DNA of 12,085 bases, taken from NCBI GenBank assembly GCA_002284615.2, contig MU069504.1, positions 5,510 through 17,594 of the forward strand, written 5' to 3'. The DNA comes from Dunaliella salina (lineage: Eukaryota > Chlorophyta > Chlorophyceae > Chlamydomonadales > Dunaliellaceae). Within the stretch, counting starts at the first letter, position 1. Every line of letters starts with the position of its first letter. The translations under genes and the position numbers were made by a program. Positions 1 to 7,137 of the stretch are shown here, one piece after another. The notes under the pieces were generated by a model. The model searched no databases and was not told the DNA's origin. It worked only from the letters and a program-made list of their open reading frames with translations.

Positions 1-227
1 AAACTTAGGAGGGGTTTGGTGATGCAGGCAATCAGCGTTGGGAAAGAGTGGGCAGGGGGTTTGTGGAGGGAGAGAGCCTCGTCAATGATCTTGAAGTCAT
101 CCAGGAATAGGCTTATGCTCTGTTTTGTGAGGTGGAGCTTGCTTGAGTAAACGCTCATAAGCTGGCGAGCTCTCATGCAGTAGTGACTCTTATTCACAAG
201 CCCTTTCAACTTACATCCATACCGCTC
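1..227 (-). other. Stop-free minus-strand reading frame at the left edge, possible exon
   Basis: Reading the minus strand from 227 to the window edge gives about 75 codons without a stop, after a TAA at 230-228. The product is mixed in character, with a segment reading FLDDFKIIDEALSLHKPP, and is not low-complexity. There is no start codon at its beginning; an internal Met lies near position 174. It could be an internal exon of a host gene whose remainder lies outside the window, or part of another decayed element. I recognise no domain. A stop-free stretch of this length arises by chance a few percent of the time per frame, so the call is weak. Positions 228-337 hold nothing I can assign. Confidence 0.25.
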
Positions 228-337
228 TTAAAAATGGGCTTCGGTAACCCAAGGAAAAAATGGCCTCCCCACTAGACCACAACCCGCAATACCAGAACTA
301 ATGTAGTGCGGACTCCCAAAACACTCTTTTTGGTGCT

Positions 338-956
338 ATGCATAATGCCTTCTCATCCAAATTTTCAGGCTTCTCAGTCTGCCATCCCATTTATGACGAA
401 GGAATCATGACCCAAACTTTGCAACATGCCATTCTCACTACTGAGACCATTTCTACATTTATGTTCCTCTTTGTTTGGGGTAAGAACATGATAACCAACC
501 CCTACTCCAAACTTGTCACTGCCTACCCACACCTCTGTTACGACCTTGGAACATACTCCGTGCCAAACTTGGTTACAGTGCCCCTCAATCCTGCCCTAAC
601 CAAGAGACACCTCTACCTCAGCACACCTGGGACCTTCGAATCTTTGCTGTATGAACACTGCAGCTCGAGTCCAACTGAACAGCCATAACAAAGATTGGCT
701 ACAGGGCCTAGCAAGGGGTGTGCCAGAAGCCACAGAGCGGAAGCTGAAGAGTGTCAGCAGTCACTCTGTTCTCAACCCCATGCATGCTGGCATGCAAGGC
801 TTTAGTCAGCTGGAACGCTTCCCATTTGACAAAGAACATGTCTCAAAGGACCCAAGAGCTTTACTCATGAGTAACCCAGATACTCAGAGCCCAACCAATC
901 CAGTCGGGCTTGGTGTCAGAATCATCCTTACTCTCAAAGTAACTGACTGGAGGACA
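338..956 (+). pseudogene. LINE copy A: linker between RT and RNase H
   Basis: Two overlapping plus-strand frames cover this stretch: 338-688 (116 aa) and the first part of 651-1091. The second leads in frame into the RNase H start (DWRTWAYTDGS). A segment there, NPMHAGMQGFSQLERFPF, lines up with NPEIETGFNKFKKLPSAY in copy B (3721-3910), immediately before B's WREWAY. That supports a real linker. The 338-688 frame (for example HPIYDEGIMTQTLQHAI) has no counterpart in the window. Assigning it to the post-RT thumb/linker region is an inference from position only. No catalytic motif is expected here. Confidence 0.45.
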
Positions 957-1350
957 TGGGCATACACAGATGGCAGCTGCCTTGTCCAGAACAGCGAGCA
1001 ACTGGGGCAGGCGTCTACCACCTGCTCACTGGCAGAAAAAACATTGTGGAACCCAACAATGCTGGGAATACTACACCATGTGTTGAGCTGAATTGGTAGC
1101 AATCATTGATGCTATGGTCCACAAATATGCAAACATTGCATCAGACAGCCTCACCCCTTTCAATCAAATATGTAAACAGCTTCTCTACCTTGACAAATGC
1201 CTGAGGCATAACCAAGGAGACGTCCTTAAAATGATTTTATCTCTCATTAGGAACTTTCATACTAAAATTCGATTGTATAAAGTGAAGTCTCATGCTGGCA
1301 TTGCTGGAAATGAATGGGCAGATGCTATTGCAAAACATCAGGCCAATTAA
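957..1350 (+). pseudogene. LINE copy A: RNase H domain, spread over three frames
   Basis: This is a ribonuclease H domain, which in LINEs degrades the RNA strand of the RNA-DNA hybrid made during target-primed reverse transcription. The four acidic catalytic residues are all visible: Asp in YTDGS (codon 969-971), Glu in AELVA (1090-1092), Asp in ASDSL (1144-1146) and Asp in GNEWAD (1321-1323). The surrounding KVKSHAGIAGNEWADAIAKH is a textbook RNase H C-terminus. The frame changes just before GAGVYH (about 1004) and again near 1087, and a TAA follows AKHQAN at 1348-1350. The catalytic residues therefore survive while the frame does not, as expected for a fairly recent pseudogene damaged mostly by indels. 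Confidence 0.85.
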
Positions 1351-2553
1351 GCCAAAAACTGCTTGGCAGATACCGAGATCCCCGGCGCAGGTCCTGGCGG
1401 AAATCCATATACACACATTTTTTGGTTAGCTAAGGAAAAAAAAGGGTCACGGTGCGTGTAGCAAGCACATCTACGGGTTCCTCACCTGCCTCCAAGCTCA
1501 CCTGTTTCCCAAATTTTCAAGATGCTCCTAAGTCCCAAATGCATACTAAACACAAACTTGGATATGCCAATTCCAACACAGGTTACTATTTTTACTATCA
1601 AAACTTATTGCCGCAAGTAGATAAAAATATCAGCAATGTCTTCAGAAATATGCCTAACATTTCTGTACCCATGAAGCGTACCATCCTGCAGTACCGCACA
1701 GGCACCCTCTACAATCAAAAACATGCAGTCCGTTTTAAAAGGCCAACTAATCCATTTTGCCCCTCCTCAGGCTGCCATCACTTGGATAGCGCACTACACA
1801 TGCTCTCAGGCTGCCAACACCATATCATCTCCAACATGAAAAGTGAACGCCATAACATTGCAGGCACAATGATTACAACAGCACTCAGCAAATGCCCTGT
1901 AGGGGCAGGCCTAGTATACACAGACATGGGAAGTGATTTTAAGCTTGCTCAACACAACCTCCAACACCCTACACATGCCTCAAACAGAACTTTACCTGCT
2001 TACTTCTTCCCTCGTAACCTTCCAAAGAGGAAAAGAATTAACTCCAGTCGACCAGATGCTGCTCTGATTACCCCTTTTAATGCCAAACATACTTCAACGA
2101 TGTTTCTCCTACCCATCACGCTTTGCCCAACTCCTCATGGAGGACCACCAGAACTAGCCGCATGAGGCAACCCCATGAACTTTATGCGAATGAACGCCAT
2201 GTGCACCTAATAGAAATTAAGTTCTGTGAAGACACAAGGCCAGGGCATCAGTTGAGCGCGGCAAAGCAACAGCATGCAGCCCTTTGTAAACTTATTAACG
2301 CTAAAGCTGTCACAGTTCACCCTATTCTCCTGGGTGTAGGTGGAACTATTCACACTGAGCATACCCTGGAGCAATTCAAACAATAGGATTGGATCACCAG
2401 CGTGCCACGAGGCTTGCTCAACAACTTCATGCCCATTCTGTTCAATATGCCCACAAACTGGTCACCATCCGCCGCGCTATTGAAAACAAGAATACTTCCC
2501 ACAGCCAGGCTCTAGAGCCAGTTGCTTCTAGTAACCCTCCAGGTCCACATTAG
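1351..2553 (+). pseudogene. LINE copy A: CCHC motif and restriction-like endonuclease module
   Basis: After a damaged joint around a homopolymer near 1440, the main frame runs 1452-2165. It holds a zinc motif (Cys codons 1758-1760 and 1773-1775, His 1797-1799, Cys 1812-1814); the first spacing is CX4C, against CX2C in copy B. It also holds ERHN (RHN codons 1848-1856) and RPDA (2049-2060). A shift near 2140 moves the next part to the frame 2123-2386: HVHLIEIKFCEDTRP, with Glu 2213-2215 and Lys 2219-2221. A third shift near 2386 leads to GLDHQRATRLAQQLHAHSVQ and ends at TAG 2551-2553. CCHC, RH, PD and ExK in that order are the hallmarks of the R2-type restriction-like endonuclease, which nicks the target DNA. 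Family assignment is by motif only. Confidence 0.7.
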
Positions 2554-2637
2554 CATTCTCTTTTTCATACCTTGTGGCGGATGGGGCACACAGCTCTTTT
2601 TTGAGCCAACATGTCTCCTTTTCCTTAATTGATGTAG

Positions 2638-2653
2638 GGAGAGTTTCTCTGCC
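2638..2653 (+). other. 3' UTR hairpin of LINE copy A
   Basis: A six-pair stem with one bulged G can form: GGAGAG, loop TTT, CTCT, bulge G, CC. The copy B equivalent (5627-5643) has GGAGTG with CACT, so the second inner pair is A-T here and T-A in B. Flanks are conserved too: a TTTTCCTTAATTGATGT block upstream and CTGCCTACGT across and after it. Confidence 0.5.
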
Positions 2654-2680
2654 TACGTGATTTTTCTTTTCTCTCCCGTT

Positions 2681-3129
2681 GCAAACTTGTCTCAATCAAT
2701 GACAAGGCCCTCAAAGTTGCAGCCAAACTCTGCTTTCTATCATGCTATTAAGACATTAACGAAAATTAACAGCACCAAATATGCCATCCAATTTAACTAC
2801 TTAGGCAATGGGGGAGTCACTCCCACGGTGGGGGGAAAGGTCACAGGACGGGCTGCTTCCAGACGAGCAAGGCGCGCACATGGACGCATGGCCGACAACC
2901 TGCTTGACCTGTGTTAGCTCGGTTGCTCATATCTTGCCTCAGTTTGTGGGACTGACTTTAGTGTCGTGCTGACTCAGCAGTCGGACTGTTGGGTCATTCC
3001 TTAATGCTCACTGATTGTTGTCCAACGTAAACTTGTACTCTTTACTTATACTTTGCACTACTGCCAACACAGTGACTGAATGCAGATCCCTCGTGAATAA
3101 GAAATAATCATTTCTCAACTTTTCTTCAC
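2681..3129. other. Unassigned spacer between LINE copies A and C
   Basis: No gene is supported here. A short open frame (2657-2917) begins inside the 3' UTR of copy A and has no recognisable domain. A perfect 13-bp palindrome, GGGAGTCACTCCC, lies at 2812-2824. The composition shifts to GC-rich around 2820-2900, then becomes AT-rich towards 3130. The rest may be the distal 3' UTR of copies A and C or plain flanking DNA. Confidence 0.5.
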
Positions 3130-3440
3130 TAATGATAAGAAAACAAAAGACAAGAAGGTAACAACACAGGCAGTGAAAACACTCCCCACATCAATGAAGG
3201 ACAAGAGGGTGCTTAAGCCAAAGCCACCACTTATATTATCCTCCAAAGAATGAAAAAAGAAAAGTGGGGATCAGGTGTATAACTTGCAGTCCCCCTCGTT
3301 TGATGAGAGTTAAAGAAAATAGTCTCCTCAGGAAACTCAAAAAAGTGTTTGTTAAAGAGGTTGATCGTTGAGCGAAGGAGGCTCTAAAGAGGACCAGAGA
3401 GACGCCAGAGCAATTCACATTAGTGTTCCAAAGATGTTGC
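3130..3440 (-). mobile_element. LINE copy C, antisense 3' end of the same family
   Basis: Read on the minus strand, this matches the end of copy B: the segment around TTTAACTCTCATCAA, then the terminal CCTGATCCCCAC, then the 3' UTR. Copies B and C share an identical 28-base run (plus-strand 5617-5644 in B; 3168-3195 in C, reversed), including the hairpin. The stop codon after the final His is lost (TAA in B; TTT in C), and the intervening coding part is too damaged to read in one frame. The upstream limit near 3440 is approximate. C lies tail-to-tail with copy A, making an inverted pair of 3' ends. A minus-strand open frame at 3236-3442 is only a shifted reading of this remnant. Confidence 0.75.
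3169..3185 (-). other. 3' UTR hairpin of LINE copy C
   Basis: On the minus strand this is the same stem as in copy B: GGAGTG, loop TTTT, CACT, bulged G, CC. It is identical in sequence to 5627-5643 and supports C being of the B subfamily. Confidence 0.5.
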
Positions 3441-3495
3441 AAGGGACATCCACCTTGTTGGAAGTAAAGATAAAGGCCAAGCTGGACAACATCCA

Positions 3496-3524
3496 GCGTG
3501 CATTATGGAAAGGTGATAAAGGTC
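3496..3524 (+). repeat. Left member of a ~30-bp direct repeat flanking copy B
   Basis: This block begins GCGTGCATTATGGAAAGG and differs from the block at 5784-5813 by one substitution and one A in a short run. The two bracket LINE copy B, so they are candidates for its target-site duplication. The match does not obviously extend on either side. Confidence 0.55.
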
Positions 3525-3616
3525 CGTAAGGGAAGACTCAACAGCCAGCGCTGGGACTAAGTGTAAGCGTCACCAGTTACCTTTTTGAACTAAAATTTTG
3601 TCCCAACACTAAGCCA

Positions 3617-3650
3617 CTCATCACTTGTGTGCCCTCATCACTTGTGTGCC
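3617..3650 (+). repeat. 17-bp perfect tandem duplication
   Basis: CTCATCACTTGTGTGCC occurs twice without a gap (3617-3633 and 3634-3650), followed by a partial third start, CTCACTTG. It sits near the 5' end of copy B, in sequence with no readable protein. Replication slippage is the simplest explanation. Confidence 0.9.
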
Positions 3651-3720
3651 CTCACTTGCACGTCGTCTTTTGCCTACAAACTATATTCTGCCAATAAGCG
3701 CCAAGTCTATTTTTGCCTAA

Positions 3721-3912
3721 GAACACTCCAAAGCATACGAACGGCCAGTCAACCCAGAAATTGAAACTGGCTTTAATAAATTCAAAAAGCTACCCTCTGC
3801 CTACCAACAAACCCCTCAGAATACCACTCAGAGCCAACAAACTCTTTCACCACTCACATCCTCCAGTCCTCATCTGGAACGCAAAGTTGAAAACTGGAGA
3901 GAGTGGGCATAC
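3721..3912 (+). pseudogene. LINE copy B: linker before RNase H
   Basis: The frame starting after TAA 3718-3720 reads AYERPVNPEIETGFNKFKKL and continues to ENWREWAY. The same relation of an NP-x-GF-x-LP segment to the W-R-x-W-A-Y motif is seen in copy A. The overlapping 3713-3919 open frame in another phase has an ATG but no counterpart in A, so I prefer this frame. A 10-bp insertion (3913-3922, TATGTAGTAG) then breaks the link to YTDGS and places two TAG triplets just before it. Confidence 0.6.
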
Positions 3913-3922
3913 TATGTAGTAG

Positions 3923-4923
3923 TACACGGACGGCAGCTGTCATGTACACAATGGNAAACAANTGATTGGTGCAGGGGTCTACCACCCCGCNAGTGACAGC
4001 ACCAANCATGTCCANCCNAATGGAGCAGGAATCACNCANACCATCACCAGAGCCNAATTGGCGGCAATAGCAGCTGCNATTCTCCTAGGATATCGTTGNA
4101 TTGCCACCGACAGCCTTTGCTNTTTAGAACAGATCAGAAAGCAAATACTCTACCCAGAACNTCATCACCAGCATGTCCAAGGCCACATCCTCAAGTTAAT
4201 CATACAGCTCATATGCAACTCACCTACNNCTATNCATTTCTTTAAGGTTAAATCTCATGCTGGAATTGCCGGCAACGAATGCGCAGATGCCATTGCCAAG
4301 CATCAGGCCATTCAAAATGACGACACCCTCGCAGACATAACCTTCCCATGTGCAACCCTTGAAGGCAATCCTTTTCATGAAACCACCTGGCTTGCCTTTG
4401 AGGAAACATCCTGCACTCATGCAAATGCTTCTAGACGCTCTAACCCACCTGCCGTAAAGCTGAAACACTTCTCCAACCTCCATGATGCTTTACGGAAGCA
4501 CATGCACTCAAAACACAAACTTGGAAAGGCCAATACCAACACAGGGTGCTACTCCTTCTACCAAAGTCTACTCCCCAACATCCACAAAAATATCAGTAAT
4601 GCCTTCTGGACTATGCCAACACTCTCTTTCAAAATGAGGCAACACATTTTTAAGTACCGCTCAGGTACCCTCTTCAATCAAAAACACGCGGTGCGCTTCA
4701 AAATTTCCACCAGCCTACAATGCCCCCTCTGTGGGGAACTTGACAGTGCCCTTCACATCTTGTCAGGATGCAAAAATTCAACCATGTCTGGTATGGTAAC
4801 TGAGAGACATAATATTGCCAGCAGAATCCTCCTAAAAGCCATCAGCAAAGGCCCTCTTGGGGCAGGTATTGCCTCCATGGACACTGGCAGTGCAGACCGT
4901 CTTGCCTTGCAAGATCTACAGAT
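3923..4923 (+). pseudogene. LINE copy B: RNase H domain and CCHC motif
   Basis: One uninterrupted frame runs from YTDGS to the joint near 4924. RNase H catalytic positions are Asp 3929-3931, Glu codon 4055-4057 (read as NAA, so masked), Asp 4109-4111 and Asp 4286-4288 in GNECAD, with SHAGIAG before it. After about 130 residues comes a clean CX2CX7HX4C: Cys 4721-4723, Cys 4730-4732, His 4754-4756 and Cys 4769-4771 (CPLCGELDSALHILSGC). ERHN follows, with RHN codons at 4805-4813. The open frame extends to 5035, but its last ~35 residues are out of phase with copy A. A start at 4058 would lie inside RNase H and is not a real start. Confidence 0.85.
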
Positions 4924-5545
4924 CCTGAGCATGCTACCAATAGGACCCTCCCTAAATATATTTTCCCACGCCGCTTCCCTAGTAAGGATAGGCTCACTTC
5001 CAGCCGGCCTGATNCTCTATTGGTTGTTCCTCTGAAAAGAGCGTCTAGGTCGAATCCTCGTTATGAATTGAGAAGTGCAAGGGGGGCGCGGGGGAAACAG
5101 GGAGGACTCAGCGCCAAGCACAGCCACTCCACCCACATCCAAAGCTCGTGACCCCAGTCAGCTCCACCCAGATCAGAGACATATCCACCTTATAGAAGTC
5201 AAGTACTGTGAGGACACGTGGCCCAACAGCCAGCTTGAGGCCTCCAAGCAGCAGCACCGCGACCTTTGTCGTCATCTTTCTAGAGCCTCAGCTTAGGTCA
5301 CCCTCCATACTATCCTGTAAGGTGTGGGAGGAGTCATCTACACCCCACACACTTTGGAGCCTCTAAAGGAGCTTGGTCTTGACACTTGCAAGGCCACCAA
5401 GCTTGCTCGGAAGCTCCATGCTCATTCTGTCCTGTATGCCTACAAACTTGCCAGCACCAGACGCGCTATTGAGAAAACTTTCTTCAACTCTCATCAACAA
5501 GATCAGGCACGGGCTACTGCCAGTAACCCACCTGATCCCCACTAA
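4924..5545 (+). pseudogene. LINE copy B: restriction-like endonuclease and C-terminal tail
   Basis: A one-base loss near 4924 moves the sequence to the frame 4924-5151, which reads PEHATNRTLPKYIFPRRF and SSRPD (Asp 5011-5013); copy A has HASNRTLPAYFFPRNL and SSRPD. The next shift, near 5150, leads to RHIHLIEVKYCEDT with Glu 5195-5197 and Lys 5201-5203. The tail reads TLEPLKELGLDTCKATKLAR and ends SNPPDPH at TAA 5543-5545. Two stops interrupt it, at 5294-5296 and near 5318, where copy A has sense codons. RPD plus ExK is the signature of the PD-(D/E)xK nuclease fold. About 60 residues separate them, longer than the PD-to-D spacing I recall for R2, so structural equivalence is likely rather than proven. 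Confidence 0.7.
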
Positions 5546-5626
5546 CTTCTTGCTTCTGCTTTCTCTTGGTGAAGCGGATACACGGTGCCTTGGCCCTAGG
5601 TATCCTCTTTTCCTTAATTGATGTGG

Positions 5627-5643
5627 GGAGTGTTTTCACTGCC
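5627..5643 (+). other. 3' UTR hairpin of LINE copy B
   Basis: The stem GGAGTG, loop TTTT, CACT, bulged G, CC lies about 80 bases after the stop codon. Compared with copy A (2638-2653), one stem pair changes from A-T to T-A while pairing is kept and the bulged G is retained. Confidence 0.5.
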
Positions 5644-5783
5644 TACGTAGTTTTTCTTTTCTTTTTTTGGCCAGTCAATTTTGCCAACAAAAACTACTTT
5701 GCATTCTGCCTTTTGAGCAGGCACTTTCTCGGACACCTGGACTAGAAAGAAAGAAAGAGAGACCGCACAGTTCAAGTCTGGCC

Positions 5784-5813
5784 GCGTGCATTAAGGAAAG
5801 GTGATAAAAGGTC
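5784..5813 (+). repeat. Right member of the ~30-bp direct repeat flanking copy B
   Basis: This block begins GCGTGCATTAAGGAAAGG and matches 3496-3524 with one substitution and one extra A. It directly follows the 3' flank of copy B. Confidence 0.55.
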
Positions 5814-5987
5814 ACCTGAATGGCAGGGGTCGAGCCAGCCATGGAAAAGATTTTTGTTCAAAGGTTTTTGTTTGCGCCTTCTTTCATTAACGTGGTCCCA
5901 GTTGTTTCCATATCTTCCAACCTATTGTACAGTGCAGTCCAGGACGGTTTGAAATCCATCTGCCACCGGACGAACCAAGAGGAAGAC

Positions 5988-6026
5988 CTCCAATGAGAGA
6001 CTCCAATGAGGGACTCCAATACGGGA
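5988..6026 (+). repeat. 13-bp tandem repeat, three units
   Basis: The units are CTCCAATGAGAGA (5988-6000), CTCCAATGAGGGA (6001-6013) and CTCCAATACGGGA (6014-6026). The first two differ at one base, and the third at two from the second. Confidence 0.85.
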
Positions 6027-6077
6027 TACACAGCGTAGCTGCCATGGTTTCTTTTTAGGAAACCAAGCTGGTGCCAT

Positions 6078-6237
6078 GATCCAGCGTTGCTAAACAAGCC
6101 TAGTTCCATGCAGCGCCGCTTGGTGAAGGGGTTTGTATAAGTAAGGTAAGTCTCTAATCACAGCAACCTTTGCTGGATCCACTCCCGTTGGTGAGAGCAA
6201 GATGATGATGTGGTGATCCAGCATTGCTAAATAAGCC
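6078..6237 (+). repeat. Pair of 23-bp direct repeats 137 bp apart
   Basis: The block starting GATCCAGCGTTGCTAAACAA at 6078-6100 returns at 6215-6237 with two substitutions. The intervening sequence is not similar, so this is a dispersed pair and not a tandem array. No function is visible. Confidence 0.75.
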
Positions 6238-6654
6238 GCTCAAGTTGAGTGAGGTCTCAGCTTCATTAGGCAACTTTGCTGCTTGAAGCGGTTAGCAGCC
6301 AGTCGGTTTGACTAGAGGCCTTCTTTTCCTTGTAACCTTTGCTGCTTGAAGGGCAAGAGCATCAGCGCCTTCATTATCAAGGATCATAATGCCACTTGAT
6401 TTGACTTGGTAAAAGTGTATGCAAACTTCTGATAAATTTACACAAGCTATTATGTCTTTGGGAAGCAGAGCATGTAAGTGGGTAACATGGCTATGTGTTT
6501 AAGGAGCTGGGTTCTGGTCCGATAAAGTGCTGAAGTCTTTTTTACACAGTTTTCTATTGTTTCACAATTGGACTGGTCTGATTACAGGCTGAAGTATTTC
6601 CGCTCAGCTGCCCATACAGGCAGATATAATGATGTAACCTTACCCTACCTTCCC

Positions 6655-6885
6655 TCATAGTGCTGAAGAGCTGTCGGTTGCAATTGAAGTGTGCCCTTGC
6701 TGTAGAGCTACCAAAATTGCAGCTAATTCTGCTGTGTTAATTGCGTTAGTAAGGCCACTGGCATGGCCCTTTGCATTCATTGTGTAGATGACAGTGTTAG
6801 AGCAGGTTATGCTTTTCGGGCTGAAAAAGGATGCTCCTACCTGCAGCGTTGGAATGTGTTTTTCTTTACCAAATGTGGTTTCCAC
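6655..6885 (-). pseudogene. LINE copy D: antisense RNase H core, second lineage
   Basis: On the minus strand the frame reads LQVGASFFSPKS, then GHASGLTNAINTAELAAIL, then GHTSIATDSSSAL and a stop. This is the middle of an RNase H domain, with the second catalytic acid (Glu of AELAA) and the third (Asp of ATDS, plus-strand 6673-6675). It differs clearly from copies A and B: VGASFFSP replaces GAGVYHP, and the spacing before the Glu differs, so it comes from a related but distinct element. The first Asp (TDGS) and the final GNE-AD motif are absent. The open frame starts at 6939, but its first ~20 residues come from the adjoining tandem repeat and are not LINE sequence. Confidence 0.7.
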
Positions 6886-6895
6886 GATTACTTTC

Positions 6896-7119
6896 TGCAT
6901 TACTGGTATGGCAATCGGGCAGAAACCAGTTGGTTTCACTTCCTTGGAAATCAGTCAAGAAATCACTTAGGAAAGAACTTCCTGATTACCTTATTAGTAA
7001 CCAAGCAGAAATCAGGTAATTTCGCTCTCCTGGGAATCTGTCTAGAAATCATCCAGAAAAAAATTTCCTGATTACCTTATGAGTAATCAAGCAGAAATCA
7101 GGTTATTTTGCTCTCCTGG
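6896..7119 (+). repeat. 86-bp tandem repeat array, left part
   Basis: This part holds three units: a diverged one at 6896-6977, then 6978-7063 (86 bp), then the first 56 bp of a third at 7064-7119. A unit begins CTTCCTGATTACCTTATTAG and contains GCAGAAATCAGGTAATTTCG, CTCTCCTGG, CTAGAAATCATCC and an A-rich end. The third unit is cut by the transposon at 7120 and resumes at 8946. Confidence 0.85.
7115..7119. other. Target-site duplication, left copy
   Basis: CCTGG lies immediately before the transposon and again immediately after it (8941-8945). The uninterrupted repeat units at 6978-7063 and 8964-9050 each have only one CCTGG at this position. Confidence 0.85.
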
Positions 7120-7137
7120 TAGGGGTGTTCACGCCCC
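7120..7137 (+). repeat. Left terminal inverted repeat, itself near-palindromic
   Basis: TAGGGGTGTTCAC is the inverted repeat shared with the right end. With the next bases it also folds on itself: GGGGTG, TT, CAC, an extra G, CCCC. A second small palindrome, GGTGACTTTCACC, follows at 7140-7152. Confidence 0.85.

Larger units (their letters stand above)
338..2680 (+). mobile_element. LINE copy A (Dualen/RandI-like, RLE-type), 5'-truncated and decayed
   Basis: This is the 3' part of a non-LTR retrotransposon. In order it holds an RT-to-RNase H linker, RNase H, a CCHC motif, a restriction-like endonuclease module, a conserved C-terminal tail ending SNPPGPH with stop TAG at 2551-2553, and a 3' UTR. 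The same order and wording recur in copy B (3525-5783), which is how frames were matched. The coding phase changes at least five times (near 1004, 1087, 1450, 2140 and 2386) and there is a TAA at 1348-1350, so it cannot make a full protein. The reverse transcriptase itself is missing. The 5' boundary is not resolved; 338 is only where linker-like protein begins. The 3' end lies shortly after the conserved UTR block. Confidence 0.75.
3525..5783 (+). mobile_element. LINE copy B (Dualen/RandI-like, RLE-type), 5'-truncated
   Basis: This is the best-preserved copy of the family. It contains linker (3721-3912), RNase H and CCHC (3923-4923), RPD segment (4924-5151), ExK segment and C-terminal tail (about 5150-5545, stop TAA 5543-5545) and a 3' UTR with the shared hairpin. 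The tail has no poly(A); a GAAA-rich run lies at 5744-5762. If the flanking ~30-bp repeats are its target duplication, the insertion is about 2.26 kb and lacks RT, the usual 5' truncation. Damage comprises a 10-bp insertion at 3913-3922, a shift near 4924, another near 5150, and stops at 5294-5296 and near 5318. Seventeen N bases lie inside this copy and nowhere else. Confidence 0.75.
5814..6650. other. Unassigned region with short internal repeats
   Basis: No gene is supported. A minus-strand open frame at 5858-6109 (83 aa) has no recognisable domain and overlaps simple repeats. Repeats include a 13-bp unit three times (5988-6026), a 23-bp block at 6078-6100 and 6215-6237 with two mismatches, and AACTTTGCTGCTTGAAG at 6272-6288 with a near copy at 6334-6351. 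A related AACCTTTGCTG begins near 6165. The pattern suggests old local duplications of non-coding sequence. Confidence 0.6.

Noticed and set aside
2657..2917. Plus-strand open frame, 86 aa
   Set aside because: It starts inside the 3' UTR of copy A and ends in a GC-rich stretch, with no domain and no homologue in copy B or C.
4220..4483. Minus-strand open frame, 87 aa
   Set aside because: It is antisense to the RNase H of copy B, which has catalytic motifs on the plus strand.
5858..6109. Minus-strand open frame, 83 aa
   Set aside because: It overlaps 13-bp and 23-bp repeats, shows no domain, and has no counterpart elsewhere in the window.
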